Program-made: the position numbers and the translations under genes
Part shown: positions 1-11,765 of the stretch, piece after piece
Layout of the letters: every line of letters starts with the position of its first letter
Numbering within the stretch: position 1 is the stretch's first letter
The notes under the pieces: generated by a model
Told to the model about the DNA's origin: nothing
Databases searched by the model: none
The model's input: the letters and a program-made list of their open reading frames with translations, nothing else
Origin: Corydoras sp. C115
Taxonomy: Eukaryota; Chordata; Actinopteri; Siluriformes; Callichthyidae
Length of the DNA stretch: 64,000 bases
Reading direction: 5' to 3'
Assembly (NCBI GenBank): GCA_019802505.1
Contig: JAFMOC010000039.1
Location: 1,178,001-1,242,000 of the forward strand

Positions 1-447
1 TCAGTTTAATGGCATCTTTTGTAATTACCTGCAACATCCAGCAGGAGCAAAGGTTTTATTGTAGTTCCTTCTTAAAGTCCAATGTACTAAAGCTGAATAA
101 GCTAAGCACATCATTAGTAGTTAGTTAGATAGTTCTTTTAGTACATTTTGGTGCTCAGCTTTCACATAATCTTACTGAACCTAGACCTGACCAACTAAAG
201 CAACACCAGATCATAGTTCAATTGATGATGCAAAAAGAAGAAAATCTTCAAACACGTATCATCATCCTTTCTCTTTAGCTTTTTTGTCCACAATGTCCAC
301 TGCTTGACCTTCCTCTACTGAACCAAAATCCTTTATATTTTAAGGATGAAAGCAGATCACACTCACAGGATTCCTTTTCCAGTCCAGCCAGAGATTAACT
401 TTTTTTTTTCTTTTCACCCGACTTTTCTTTTCATGCACCTCGGTTTG

Positions 448-451
<4 letters not shown>

Positions 452-527
<76 letters not shown>
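452..527. repeat. (TA)n-(GT)n microsatellite
   Basis: About 31 TA units, then 6 GT units. Short-ORF readings across it are artefacts. Confidence 0.97.
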
Positions 528-1529
528 CACGCACATACAATATTAATGTATACTGTATTTGGTATGCATGTGTGTATATATTATTTATATATAAATTATT
601 ATTATTATTGTTATTATTATTATTTTACAGTATACATCAATATTGTATTGACATATACATACATATGTTTTTATATGGTAAATACATATATTTATGTATC
701 TTTAGTAGTGACATATCTTCTTCAGGTCACACATGAGCTAACCTGATAATTACCCATGAATTGTTTAAGGTCCTAACGCAGTAAATTACTTTCTGATTAA
801 TTACTGTTCAATTTCGTAGATAAAGCACAGCTCTGGTTTCCATCTCACCCTTTTCCACCTTGACAGTAAACTGCGCTCACTTCATTAAAAATTAAAACAA
901 CATGATTTCACAGAACAGGTAAATAAATTATGTGGAGAAACGCACAAGGTTTCATTGGATGGCTCCTAACCAGTGTGTTGTAAACCCTTTGGCCATGTTT
1001 GCTGTATACTGTGGCTGAATGGAAACAAATCCTTTCATCCATTTTGTAACAGTCTGCTGGTTATATTTTTAAACATGTTGTAAGGGACCGTAACAACACC
1101 CTTTCATTTTGGTTGTAGTTAACGTTTAGGTAAAATTATTAGGATGTTGGACCAATAAGGCTGTAAATTGCTTTCCAGAGTGCCATCCAGGCTACAGAAA
1201 AGCCTGAGAGATGTTAGTGTTACCAGAGTTTTGAGTCATCATCATAAAACGCTGCATGTGACGTCTACAAAAATGTAGAGTTTTACAAACACAAACTATT
1301 TTGTTGAAAGTTATACAGAGTACTGTTTGCTCATGTTAGCTGGTGGTGTGGAAATTTGAATTATAGATTGAAATGCAATGTCCTGTGTTTTGGGAAAGGC
1401 ATGCAGAGCAGTACCACTAATAGTTTTAACTTTCTCTCTCTTTTTTGGGAACCGAGAGGAAAAACTCTGATCAGATGACCAGACTATGACATGGCCCTTA
1501 CATGGACAAACACATGTACAATACATTTT
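528..1529. other. No gene recognised
   Basis: AT-rich, with TTA repeats near 595-625. I see no exon or named repeat. Positions 1-451 are likewise empty. Confidence 0.5.
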
Positions 1530-1645
1530 ACATTACACTGTCATTTGCAGATGCTTACATCCAGAGCGACTTACAAGTTTCTTGGTTGGGGTCAGAACAC
1601 AGGGTCGATACAGCAACCCTGGAGCAATAAGGGTGCTGTATCAAA
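1530..1645 (-). repeat. SINE B, 3' fragment
   Basis: CATTTGCAGATGCTTACATC and CAGAGCGACTTACAAG are the complement of the SINE B end; GTTGGGGTCAGAACACAGGG follows. The tRNA-like head is absent. Confidence 0.7.
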
Positions 1646-1746
1646 AAACTCTTAAAGCTGCTTTGAGACAATCTGTGATTGTAAGAAGCACTATATAAAA
1701 CAGTGACATGTTTTAGCGACTTTTAAACTGACAAAAACAAAAAGAT

Positions 1747-1748
1747 TA

Positions 1749-1832
<84 letters not shown>
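1747..1832. repeat. (AAT)n microsatellite
   Basis: About 28 AAT units with one TAG interruption near 1782. Confidence 0.96.
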
Positions 1833-1833
<1 letters not shown>

Positions 1834-1885
1834 CAGCTACTAGCTTAAGGACTAAAAATGGCAAAGGTAAATATTAAGTCTTTAT

Positions 1886-2573
1886 GGTAACACTTTCTAT
1901 GAATCCAGTATTCATAAGGCATTATAATTGCATTTATAAAGCTTTATAAAGTATTCATGATGCTTTATAACATTTGTCATGAGCCTTTGTTAATGTACAT
2001 ATATGTTTATAATCATAGTCATGAATTGTTATAACAACTTCACATAAAACTTTATAACACAAAGTGACATAATTGTCTTGAATTTTGAATTACTTAAAAC
2101 AAGATTATTACACTTTACTTAAAATCTGTAAAGAGCATTTATAAGCTTTTTTTTAAAGTCGTTATGTACTACGGTGTATGCAGTCTCTTTTAAAAAGGTA
2201 ATTAATGACAACACTACTTTATGCTTGTGAAGAGAGCTTATAAGCTTTTATAAACAGTTATAAACACTTATAAAGTCATTTACAGGAAAAGCACGCATTA
2301 AACACAAACGTTATAAGGCTTTATGTCGCTGGTCTCTGTAATAAGTTGAGCAACAGTTTAAAATATATAAATTATAATACATTATGCCACTCTGTGTTAT
2401 AAAGCCTTATGACATGTTCGTATAACACTTTATGAAGTATCTGAAGTTATGTACATCTATAGACATTAACAGAGGCTTATGACAAGTGTTATAAAGCATT
2501 ATAATTACTTTAAAAAGCTTTAATAATGTGTTAATGATGCATTATGTATACTGGATTTAGGTAAAGTGCTTCC
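1886..2573. mobile_element. Palindromic family G element (AT-rich, non-autonomous)
   Basis: 688 bp. The left end reads GGTAACACTTTCTATGAATC then CAGTATTCATAAGGCATTAT. The right end, on the complement, reads GGAAGCACTTTACCTAAATC then CAGTATACATAATGCATC. Repeated TTATAAAGC, TTTATAACA and GCTTATGACAAGTGTTATAA words run inward on both arms. No ORF. A DNA-transposon relic is inferred from the inverted ends. Confidence 0.72.
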
Positions 2574-3161
2574 GTCTTTACAAATATTTACATCAAGGAA
2601 CATATCTAAGTGATTTCTCCTCTCTGTGTCCTTCTTACCTTCACTTCACCAATGGATTTTTCTCTGTCCTTGCTGTCCATTCCCCTTTTTTTGTCTCTTA
2701 CTTTGTTTGTCCCTGAGGAAATTACACGGCCTTCATTGAACAGACAGCTTTAGTAAATATACGCATAGGGATAAGATAGAGGGAAAGGAAAGATAGCAGA
2801 AGATAAGGAATACTGTATGGCAGCTCATAGGGTTAGTGCTTGTGTCAGCAGGCTTTTCTCGGGTCGGGGCTCATGGTCCTCCTCTTACAGAGATCCTTTT
2901 TCGATTAGTGTCTCTATAATGAAACCACACTAATGCTTTGCCATGCTCCAGCAGATTTATTTACTCTACTTATTGTTAATGGCCTTTATAAATGACATAC
3001 ACTTAGATACCGTGCATGGTGTTATTATTTAAAAGGATTTCATTTTAATATTTTCTGTCATTTTTATTTAATGCATTGTGAATAATAACTTGTTATAAAT
3101 TCACTCTGCTGTCCTTCTTACACAACATTATTGCAGACTTTTAACATCTGTATGTTGTTTA
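2574..3161. other. No gene recognised
   Basis: Unique-looking sequence with a pyrimidine-rich stretch at 2620-2720. Presumed NPHP4 intron. Confidence 0.45.
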
Positions 3162-3472
3162 TTGTGGCTTAGTGGTTAGGACTTTCTCCTCACAGCACTG
3201 GGGATTTTGGTTCAAATACCAATCTTGGTGGGGTTTTCATCTTCTCTCCGTGTATGCATGGGATCTTTGGTTTCCTCCCATGGTCCAAAAACACAGATTC
3301 ATGTGCTGAACTAAAATGGCCCCTAGATTGTGTAAGTGTGTGAGTGAGAAGTGAGTGTGTGCCCAGCAATGAATTGATGCCCTGTTCTGGATGTATCTGC
3401 CTACCAACGTTCCCCATCTCCCCTGGTGACCCTAGTATAGGATTATACAAAAGATGATGGATGGATGGATGT
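3162..3472 (+). repeat. SINE A, diverged full length
   Basis: Head TGTGGCTTAGTGGTTAGGAC fits a tRNA A box, and GGTTCAAATACC fits a B box. The body has TCCAAAAACACAGATTCA and GTGAGTGTGTGCCCAGCAAT. The tail is a (GATG)n run. Confidence 0.85.
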
Positions 3473-3547
3473 TGTTTATTTTTTATTTAAAATAATTAAT
3501 ACTTATGAAATTAATTGGATGTGATTGGTCAAGGAAAAGTAAAGGGA

Positions 3548-3725
3548 CAGTCCTTGGCTTGTGGTTAAGGAACCGGTCTTGCGACCTAAAGGTCTCCAGT
3601 TAGATTCATGGTCCAACCAAACACTGTGGCTGAAGTGCCCTTGGGCAAGGCACCTAACCTCAGTTGTTTCCCAGGCACCGTGTACAGGGCTGCCCACTGC
3701 TTCAGGCATGCATGCTTATTTCATT
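3548..3725 (+). repeat. SINE-like family C
   Basis: TTGTGGTTAAGGAACCGGTC (tRNA-like), GCCCTTGGGCAAGGCACCTA, CCGTGTACAGGGCTGCCCAC. It shares the GGCAAGGCACCTAACCTCA block with the reverse copy at 5165-5352. Confidence 0.72.
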
Positions 3726-5164
3726 CTAAAATAAAACACAAACTTTGTTTCACAGGACACATTTTACACCATTTACTTATAAAAATGCACAATCCTTTAA
3801 GGACCCAATTAAATATAGCTTTATTTAAAAAAAAAATTGCAAATCCCAATTCCCAAAAAAGTTTGAGTGCATTCATGAGGTTAATTATAATAACTTTGGT
3901 CTTGCAATACATTTTTATTAAGCCTTGATAAAACACAAAGTTGTTTCATATCTCTCAATTGCCAGGTGTATGCTCCAGTCACCTGCCGTTAATTGCTTTT
4001 TGTCGCTTAATGAACACCTGATATTAAATTAGGCTTCTAGGAGTTATTGTCACTTTCACATTTAGCAAATAATAAACAGGGTTAATTGACCTACATTTAG
4101 CTCAGTATTATGTAAATTTAGTTAGGAGCTCAAGATGTATGGCATTGCAATAAATGGTGCACACAGACTGTATTGTAATGATACAAAACCAACCTAAATG
4201 TTTTACCAGAAAACCTTATTTCAAACACATCTAAAGCTGTATACAGATAACACTGGTATTGTGTGAAAGGCAATTGTTCACTTTCCAGAAGATCTTTATA
4301 AAAATGTGTCGCCATGGTCGATATTGTGGGAAAGCCTCTGTTATATTACATGCGTGGGTTAAATTCCACATCCGTTAGCTGGCAGGATGGGTGCTGACAT
4401 CACATTTACGCATTTTACACCAGAGCAGGTCGCGAGAGTCACCAATTAAAGGGGAAAAACAAGCTGTCGATGGCTGGATAATGGATAACCACATGCTCCA
4501 TATAACAATTCCCTTCAGTAGATATAAAGAGAAAAGTTTGAACAAGGTGCTGCTGTTACAGCAGTAATCCCAAATAGTTTTACCCTGTTTCTAATAGAGG
4601 ATGTTCTGAAATCGTTCTGTTTTTAGCACTTTTTTTTTTCTTCAGTACTCCAAAATGAGTGGTTCAGAAATTATAAAAAGCAGTGTGTAAATGTTTAATG
4701 AGGTGACAGAGAAAATGTGGGGAAGAGATTAATTTGTGGGCTGCTGTATTTTTAGTACGTGTTAAAAGGATGGTGTTGTACACGTCACTGTGACGAGCAC
4801 AGTAGGAAGAGCTAACAGCTCAGCCTGAGCAAGACCTGCAGTGCACAGATGCCAGGCCTGCTCCGGGTTGGGAACCTGCACTCTGATTCGTCCAAATGAC
4901 TTCAAAGCCAATCTCTGAATACTCGAAATGACTTTAAAAGCTTCATTGTGCTCACTTTAATTACATCAGCTAAAAAAGGCTCTGGCCTTTAATAGAGTTA
5001 AAATTCCACTGTGACAGCCCAGGGTTGAACGCTTTATACCATTCAAGACTGCAAATAAAAAAGCCAGATAAATGTATCTTTGGATTGTTATAAGTTAAAA
5101 AATGAATATATAGTAAACTCGTGTGTTTACTGTCTGCTTTTTGCTTAATATTCATGAAAGTGCT
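3726..5164. other. No gene recognised
   Basis: Mostly unique. The part at 4370-4510 and 4780-4880 is more GC-rich than its surroundings. No splice-flanked open frame fits NPHP4. Confidence 0.45.
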
Positions 5165-5352
5165 CAATTTTGCCTAGAGTGCTTACACACAGAGGAATCT
5201 GTCTTTTACATTTAACCCATCCTAGCAGTGAAACACACACAAATACACACAATGAGTCGTGGACAGCCTTATATATGGTGCCCAGGGAGGAATTGAGGTT
5301 AGGTGCCTTGCCTTTTTCTAAAGCAATGTGACTAACCACATTAACCATATTC
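5165..5352 (-). repeat. SINE-like family C, reverse copy
   Basis: CATTTAACCCATCCTAGCAG, TGGTGCCCAGGGAGGAATTG, GAGGTTAGGTGCCTTGCC. This is the complement of the 3548-3725 copy with a longer 3' part. Confidence 0.72.
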
Positions 5353-5861
5353 ACAGGCTGTCATGGTTTACATGATCAAAAATTTGAACCTTTATTAATG
5401 ATCAGGGTGCGAGTGCATGACCGGCCTAAGCTTGTGAGGAGGGGCAGTGACATAAGTCAGGTCAGGCACCTGCCATTCATTTACAGGCTCCACCCAATCA
5501 TGCCCTCTTGCCACAATGACATATTGGTACATATGTGTAAAAGAAACAAAAAAAAAAAGAAAGTCTTCTTAAAACCGTTGTTTTAGAGGAATAAAAGAGT
5601 GCTACACCAAATACTGAGTGCCAAAACTTGTAGAGTTGTACTTGTAGAGATGGCTAGCTGAATAAAATGTAAGTAGAAGTCTCTAAGTATAATAATCTTG
5701 AGGTAGTTGTAGGCTGTCAGTCAGAAGATTTGATGCCCCAGTCTGTTAAGTTGCCACCGTAGACTATATTTTGCAGGACCCTTAAAAACTGTGCTATATC
5801 TCCACCTTTCAAAAAGTTATTTTTGTTATTCTGTGTGTGCGTGTATTTTATGTGAGAAGGT

Positions 5862-6003
5862 AAAAGGGTTTAGTGGTTAGCACGTTTGCCTTTTAGTGCT
5901 GGGAATCTAGGTTCAAATCCCAATCTGGATGTTTCCATGTTCTCCCTGTGTCTGTGGTTCTCTGGTTTCCTCCCAAAGTCCAAAAACATGGATTTGACTT
6001 TGC
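5862..6003 (+). repeat. SINE A, 5' half
   Basis: A-box-like GGTTTAGTGGTTAGCACG and B-box-like GGTTCAAATCCC, through GTCCAAAAACATGGATTTGA. The 3' half is missing or unrecognisable. Confidence 0.75.
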
Positions 6004-7118
6004 CCATCTTTGTTTTCAACTCTAAACAGTGGCCATTAAAAAAAGCCTATACCAAATTGTACTGGTACAAATTGTAGGGTTAGGGGAAAAAAAGAAAATA
6101 GATGGCTCATTAAATAAACTGCAAAACTTTTTTAATTGAACTCTGTACTTATTATGTTAAGTAGGCAGTCCTCAATAAACCTTTGGGGGAAAAAAAAAAA
6201 GATTCTTAATGCAAAGGGTGTGGCTCGCATAAACTCTGACTGTCTTGACTGGGAAAGCTATTAAAAGATCTTTTGCAGATGTTGTAAAAATTCTGTAACT
6301 GAACCGCTAATTAAACACATTAGTAATCGATTTATTTCAGAAACGTTATACTCTAATATAAGCCTGCAAATAAATATTTTATTTTTTGACACAGTGTTTT
6401 TAGCATGTGCATTGCAAGATTATATGTTTTGCACATGGGTACATAGTTCCCTTAAGTCCTATCGCTATTGTTTACTTTTCAAATTGTTATAATCAGTCAT
6501 TGTTAACCATATAAAAAGCATCCTAAAGCCTAAGTCTGGGCAATGCAATCAGACTACCACTGGATGGAGCTGTGTAGCCCAGTTCAGATAAACAGAGGGC
6601 TGTTTGCTCACTCCCATGGCTCTTCGTATCCATGATGATGCCTAGTCTACCATTTACTCTTGCTAACTAATTATTTCTCTAATGTGTTTTCAAAGATTGG
6701 CTGAATGGAGTATCAGAGAGCTGGTGACTAATTAGCAAACTACCAGATTGTGACGCCACACCTTTCTAGGCAGACAAAACAGTGGCTCCAAATTATAGGA
6801 CAGGGGATAGAAGAGTGGCACTCGGCAACTCGGCAGAATTTTATTAATCCTGAGAACACTTGGTTGTGTGCCTCTGATTTGGCTTCTAAACTCCCCTTGT
6901 GTTTTGCAGAATGTTTTTTTTCTTCTCTGCTGGGAGGAAGATAATATAATTCTTTACTAAAGTATAAAGAAATTAAAGAACAGCAGCACTCAGTTATTTC
7001 ATGTATTGCAGTACCCTTCAATATTATTGACACCCTGCCTAAAGAATAAAGAATTTCACCTTGTATTAAATTATCATAATCCCATACTGAACAGATTATA
7101 AGTAAAACATTTATTATC
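6004..7118. other. No gene recognised
   Basis: Unique-looking. A minus-strand open frame of 142 codons (6740-7168) is rich in Lys, Glu and Cys and resembles nothing I know. The phrase CAGTACCCTTCAATATTATT near 7009 looks like a Tc1 end but has no partner that I can see. Confidence 0.4.
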
Positions 7119-7303
7119 ATCCTCTCCTCTTCTTCTTTTTCATTTTCTTCTTGTGACTGTGGCAACACAGCGGGTCATTGTTCTCCATGTCACTCTCCTT
7201 CATCCTCTATCATCACCCCAAAACACCTGCATGCCCTCCCTCATCACATCAATAAACCTTTTTGGCTTTACTCCTCTCCTCCTGCCTGGTGATTTCATAC
7301 TAA

Positions 7304-7440
7304 CCATCCATCCATCCATTATCTTCTGCTTCATCTTATACTATGGTCCTCATGCCCATCCAGGGGAGAAAGTTTTGGGCGCTGGGCAGATACACCCAGG
7401 ACAGGGCACTAATCTATCACTGGGCACTCACTCACACACT
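7304..7440 (-). repeat. SINE A, 3' part
   Basis: Starts with the CCATCCATTATCTTCTGCTT-type tail complement and runs through GCGCTGGGCAGATACACCCA to CTCACTCACACACT, where it stops abruptly at the next copy. It is inserted in the RTE-like LINE. Confidence 0.8.
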
Positions 7441-7766
7441 ATCCATCCATACATTAGCTTCCAATTAATCCTGTACAAGGGTCACGGTGGAGTTCCCAAT
7501 GCCCATTCAGGGTAGAATGTTTCTGGGCATATACACCGAGGACAGGGAGGCAATCTATCACTGGACACATTCACTCACACAAACACAAACTCTATATGGG
7601 GCAATTTAGAGCATTACCTTGAATCCATGTTTTTGGACTATGGGAGGAAACTGGAGACCCTGTAGAAAATGTGGACACTGAGAGAACATGGAAACTCCAC
7701 CCAAATCGGGATTCAAACCTAAACCCCCAGCGCTGAGAGGACGTGCTAACCACCATGTCGTTCCAT
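7441..7766 (-). repeat. SINE A, near full length
   Basis: Runs from the tail complement (ATCCATCCATACATTAGCTT) to the head (GTGCTAACCACCATGTCG). CCATCC occurs at both edges of the SINE block, as expected for a short target duplication in the LINE. Confidence 0.85.
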
Positions 7767-8518
7767 CCTCAGCATCTTACTGACGATATAAATCTCAGCC
7801 CTTCTCTACACTCTTCCAAACCACATCAATCTTGCCCTCCTAACTTTGTCTCCAAAACATCTTACCTGAGCCGCCCTTGTAACAAACTCATTCCTAATCT
7901 TGTCCATCCTTGTTACTCCTAATACGAGTTGCAGAATCTTCATCTCTGCCACTTTCAGCTCCCTTACCTCCTTTTTGTACCGTACAACATTGCAGATACT
8001 CATCTATCACAGATCACTCCTGCAACTCTACACCATCCACCCTGCTTGCACTCTCTTCTAACACGTCTCTCTTTTTTTCCTTCCCCGTTTCCCTGACAGC
8101 TCTTTTAAATAATCATTTAGCAGGGTGGTAACATATGATGTTCGCTTTAAAAACTTGGTGACCACAAGATGCTATTTTCTTCTGTAATTCTATAACAGTG
8201 ATCCTTGGAGATTGCCATTCTCCCCAAAGCACTATTCACAGAGCATTCACTGAATTACTTTTGCTTGCATGTGGAGTATACAGTCATAGCCTAAAACATT
8301 GGCACCACTTTTCCCAGAACAATGTTGTAGTTATTTATTTTTTTTTTTTTTTTAGTATTCACATGTTTTTCTTTTGTTTTTAAGCTAAGATAAGATAAGA
8401 TGGACCTTAGTCTATAGTCCCTTAGTCTATATAGGAAATTTACAATATGTTCCTATCATTCAATACACCAGAAATTAACTGGACAAATTCATTGGCACCA
8501 TCAACTTATTATTTGGTA

Positions 8519-8712
8519 TCAGTGGTTTGGGCATTGGGTTATCAATCTGAATGATGGGGGTTCAAATCCCAGGTCCACACAAGTTACCAATGTGTGTCCT
8601 TGAGCAAGGCCCTTAACCCTCATTGCTCCAGGGATGTTGTGTTTAACCCTGTGCTCACCTTGTAAATCGCTTTGGATAAAAGCTTCAGCTAAATGACCAA
8701 ATAATAAAAGGA
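8519..8712 (+). repeat. SINE B, near full length
   Basis: GGGTTCAAATCCCAGGTCCA (B box), CCTTGAGCAAGGCCCTTAAC, TAAATCGCTTTGGATAAAAG and CTAAATGACCAAATAATAAA. It is inserted in the decayed Tc1-like element. Confidence 0.85.
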
Positions 8713-8999
8713 AATAACTTTAGAAAAAAAATAGCACTTTTTAATAACTCCTTACACTACTGTACTGAAATGTGGGATTACTCTACTCTTACCATCTGCT
8801 GCAAATATCTCAGGATTTGAATGATTCTTCTTTTGTCATCTGTTTTGAGATGTCTAGGGGTTCTATCTTACACCCTGTGCAAGGTGCATCACAATGATCA
8901 TTGCTACATCATCTTACACCCCACCAATTGTATATTTACACACTTTCTGCCTGCATCATTTACACAGCAACAGTGCTAAATGGTGCTAAAATGCACCCA

Positions 9000-9095
9000 T
9001 ATAGTTTATGTGTATCTGTGTATGTGCCCAGCGATGGATTGGCGCCCTGTCCTGGGTGTATCTTCCCAGCACCACTTGATGGGCATGAGGAACCC
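9000..9095 (+). repeat. SINE A, 3' fragment
   Basis: GTGCCCAGCGATGGATTGGC, CGCCCTGTCCTGGGTGTAT and GATGGGCATGAGGAACCCC are the 3' SINE A landmarks. It abuts a reverse SINE B copy. Confidence 0.75.
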
Positions 9096-9098
9096 CGA

Positions 9099-9240
9099 CT
9101 TCCTCAGATACAGCATCCCTGGAGCAATGAGTGCTAAGGGACTTGCTCAAGGACCCACAGTGGCAACTTCAGTGGATTTGAACCCACAACCTTTAAATTG
9201 ATAGTCCAACACCCAAACCACTGAGCTACCACACTACACC
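9099..9240 (-). repeat. SINE B, 5' part
   Basis: GGACTTGCTCAAGGACCCAC, GATTTGAACCCACAACCT and CCAAACCACTGAGCTACCAC (A-box complement). Confidence 0.83.
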
Positions 9241-9537
9241 CTAGATATATTATAAAATCCCCCTGGGTCTCCTTACATAGCATCCCATTCAGATGTTACC
9301 TGGTGTCTGTGCTGACTGTTGTACTTTGTTTCTAACTTTCATGAAGGAAGCTTATTAAGGTTTTTTGAAAAATTCGATGAGGTGCCAATGATCATGTCCT
9401 GTTTATTTGTATGTTGTTATTGTTGTGTCAATTCAAACTAAATAAATAAATGTAATAACCAAGACATTTCATGAATGCGTCCATGTTTTGGGAAAAGTGG
9501 TACATTGAATACAATAAAAAGTTTTGGGCCACGACTC

Positions 9538-10263
9538 CACTTATCTAGCTGAAAAAAAAAAAAGATTACTGCAGTCCAAAAGGACAGACAGAGTTGGATA
9601 GTTAATTCTCATCAGCATTCAGACCGAGATCATTAAAACTTTCACCAAAGCTGTTTCTGTAAAATGACCTCATCTGAGGCCTGACTGCCCATTTATATGA
9701 GATATTATTGAGGAGAAAATCATTAAATGGTTTAAGTACCACTTTCAGTATGATTATACCATAGATGTGCAGATTGAAAATCTGGTTACTGATGACAGGA
9801 AAATCCTGATTGAGTGTGTCACCACGCACAGAATAATCAGAACTCAACTAAAGTTCAATCACGGGAAATACATGTGTATTAGTGACCTAATGTAGAGAAG
9901 TATAAAAAGAACATGATTCACTATTTAATTACATTAATCAATCACTTGATTATCTTTTGTGAAATTGTTTAGTGACGACTAGTGAACTACTTGCATGATA
10001 CAGAAGGCCAAAGCCAATGCACATCAACGGATAACTGGATGGTTGGATTTATAGACTGGCATACAGACAGATTAACAGACAGACATAGATGAAAGGTTTT
10101 GTTAATCCCTCTATTATTATGTAGTAGTAATGAAAATACAGGAGCAGGCCCACGGCAACAGGATAAGCAAAACGACTAATTACCTATGGCCCTGAGTTGG
10201 ACTGAGACACCAGACAACAACTGGATATGAATTACATTCATACACTTCAATTCAAACTGTAGA
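9538..10263. other. No gene recognised
   Basis: Unique-looking. An 81-codon minus-strand frame at 9602-9847 has no recognised motif. Confidence 0.45.
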
Positions 10264-10605
10264 GGGCGGCATGGTGGCTTAGCATTCAGCACATTCAACT
10301 TTCAGTGATGGGGATCCAGGTTCGAATCCCAATCTAAGTGGAGTTTCAATGTTTTTCCTGTGTCCACATGGCTTTCTCCCAGGGTTCTCCGGTTTTCTTC
10401 TATAGTCCTAAAACATGGATTCAAGGTACATAATCTCTAAATTGCCCCTATGTAGTGTGTGTGTGTGTGTGTGTGTGTGTCTGTATGTGTATGTGTGGGC
10501 CCAGCAATAAATTGGTGTCCTGTCCTGTGTGTTCTGCCCAGTGACCGAAACCTTCTTTCCTGAATGGGCACATGAGTCTCTAGAATAGGGTCTAATTTTA
10601 AAAAG
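10264..10605 (+). repeat. SINE A, full length, with internal (GT)n
   Basis: Head GGCGGCATGGTGGCTTAGCA, B box GGTTCGAATCCC and the conserved body. The TGTGTG segment before GCCCAGCAATAAATTGG has grown to about 30 bases (10450-10480). Confidence 0.85.
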
Positions 10606-11589
10606 TTACAGTTAATAGAAGTGTTTTAAATTAAAGAAATTTAATTAAAGAATTTTTCTAATCACTAAGATGTTCAGGCTTTTTTCATCCATGTGTCTTG
10701 GAAACTGGAGTACATAATACCTCTGTTATTGTTAAGAGTTATATATTGTAGGCATTTTCTGAATTTGTGACAAGTTGAATGATATCATTGGGGATGTATC
10801 TACAGATTTGAAAGAACTCTATTGTTTCCATTAATATTAATGTGTTTATTTTTTCCCTCTTCCCTTCTGTAGTTTTGTGTTGTCATGTGTTTGATGTGAT
10901 AATGAATTGGAAAAGATTTTTTTAATACTAGAAAGATAAAGGAATCCTAGCATAGTTTATGACATGGATTGAAACTAGTCTAAAGCCTTTCTTATTTGAA
11001 TAGGGGCTGAATCATCTTAAGATTGACAATATCAGAATTTGAAAAACATGCCTTAGATGCTTCAGATTCGAAGCCTGTAATCACTGCCTCAATTGAAAAA
11101 AACAGAGACAACACACGTCAAGATTCAAATGTGAAAATTAATGATAGTACTTTATTTTTGTCTTTATAAGCTAGTTTGTCCTCTTTATGCTGCACTGTTG
11201 AGAACATCCTTCCCTTTTTTATCTCATGTCGATGTAGTGATCTCAACATAATATCTGCTCTGGTGTACCACTATGGTATATGAGGTAATTACAGGATCCA
11301 GAATTGCTTCACTAATTATAATCCATGGCCTGGGTCAAAACACAGGACGGTGTGTAACATACTGAGGGTAAAAGTTTCGACAGCTGGAAATAGCAAGAAA
11401 ATTACTTCTGAAATATACTGAATATGTGAATAAGATGGTATTGGGACACCCACATTTTAGACCATTAGGATATTTTATGACATCCCATTTGAGGTTGGTT
11501 CTCCTTTCAGTGTTATAACAATCTTCTTTTTTCCCTCCTATGAGATTTTTATGTAAGTGGTTCAGGGAAAAGTTTTGCCAATTTACCCA
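10606..11589. other. No gene recognised
   Basis: AT-rich. The section from 11400 may belong to the Tc1 remnant at 11590. Positions 12249-12654 are also featureless. Confidence 0.4.
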
Positions 11590-11715
11590 AAAAAGTATTT
11601 GTGAGGTCACAGACTCTGATATTGGACAAGACGGCCTGGGCCTCACTATTCTCGTTTATCAAGCTATTCCATACCAAACTCACCCAACCACCCAACCATG
11701 TCCTTATTATTGTAT
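11590..11715 (-). mobile_element. Short Tc1-like remnant
   Basis: TATTTGTGAGGTCACAGACT at 11598 and CCATACCAAACTCACCCAAC near 11670 match the antisense Tc1 remnant at 20610-20970 and known fish Tc1 patterns. Boundaries are unclear, and the 190 bases to its left may be part of the same element. Confidence 0.42.
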
Positions 11716-11765
11716 TATATCTCACGGTCTTGGAGAAACTTTCCAAAACTAATCACAAGAGTTCA

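Larger units (their letters stand above)
7119..8115 (-). mobile_element. RTE-like LINE 3' fragment interrupted by SINEs
   Basis: On the minus strand, the part right of the SINEs encodes VAEMKILQLVLGVTRMDKIR, then NEF.TRAAQVR and RLMWFGRV (8003-7806). This is the C-terminal tail of fish RTE-type reverse transcriptases, with the motif L-R-W-x-x-G-V-T-R-x-D-K-I-R-N-E and then R-L-x-W-Y-G-H-V. The part to the left encodes GVKPKRFIDVMREGMQV (about 7285-7195), matching the following R-R-F-M-D-V-x-K-E-D-M motif. Two SINE A segments (7304-7765) separate the halves. The reverse-transcriptase core is absent. Confidence 0.68.
8281..9537. mobile_element. Decayed Tc1-like element with nested SINEs
   Basis: The left end is TA followed by CAGTCATAGCCTAAAACATT and GGCACC. 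The right end, GTTTTGGGCCACGACTC at 9521-9537, is the imperfect complement. Inner repeats are recognisable on both sides: ATTCATTGGCACCATC near 8490 and GAGGTGCCAATGATCATG near 9377. This outer-plus-inner layout is that of a fish Tc1 element whose transposase body has mostly gone. SINE B (8519-8712), a SINE A piece (9000-9095) and a reverse SINE B (9099-9240) are inserted in it. Confidence 0.62.

Noticed and set aside
346..546. Open frames rich in Tyr-Ile, Cys-Val or Thr-His over TA, GT and CA repeats (also 12606, 14205, 42226-42779, 50894, 52558, 58189, 61042)
   Set aside because: They are microsatellite translations with no conserved sequence outside the repeat. In the 42450 and 61061 cases only the exon portion is real.
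2640..2720. Pyrimidine-rich stretch as a splice acceptor or promoter
   Set aside because: No exon with NPHP4 similarity follows, and no core promoter arrangement is visible.
3162..3250. tRNA-like heads of SINE copies (also 33271 and 43421) as tRNA genes
   Set aside because: They carry A and B boxes but lack a complete cloverleaf with proper acceptor stem, and continue into SINE bodies present many times.
7005..7090. Possible Tc1 left end (CAGTACCCTTCAATATTATT)
   Set aside because: No matching right end or inner repeat found, so kept only as a remark.
6740..7168. 142-codon minus-strand frame
   Set aside because: No recognised motif, no splice or promoter context, and it runs into the LINE fragment. 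Treated as chance.
10442..10490. Repeated short words as a CRISPR-like or satellite array
   Set aside because: It is a simple GT microsatellite inside a SINE. No spacer-repeat structure exists anywhere in the window.
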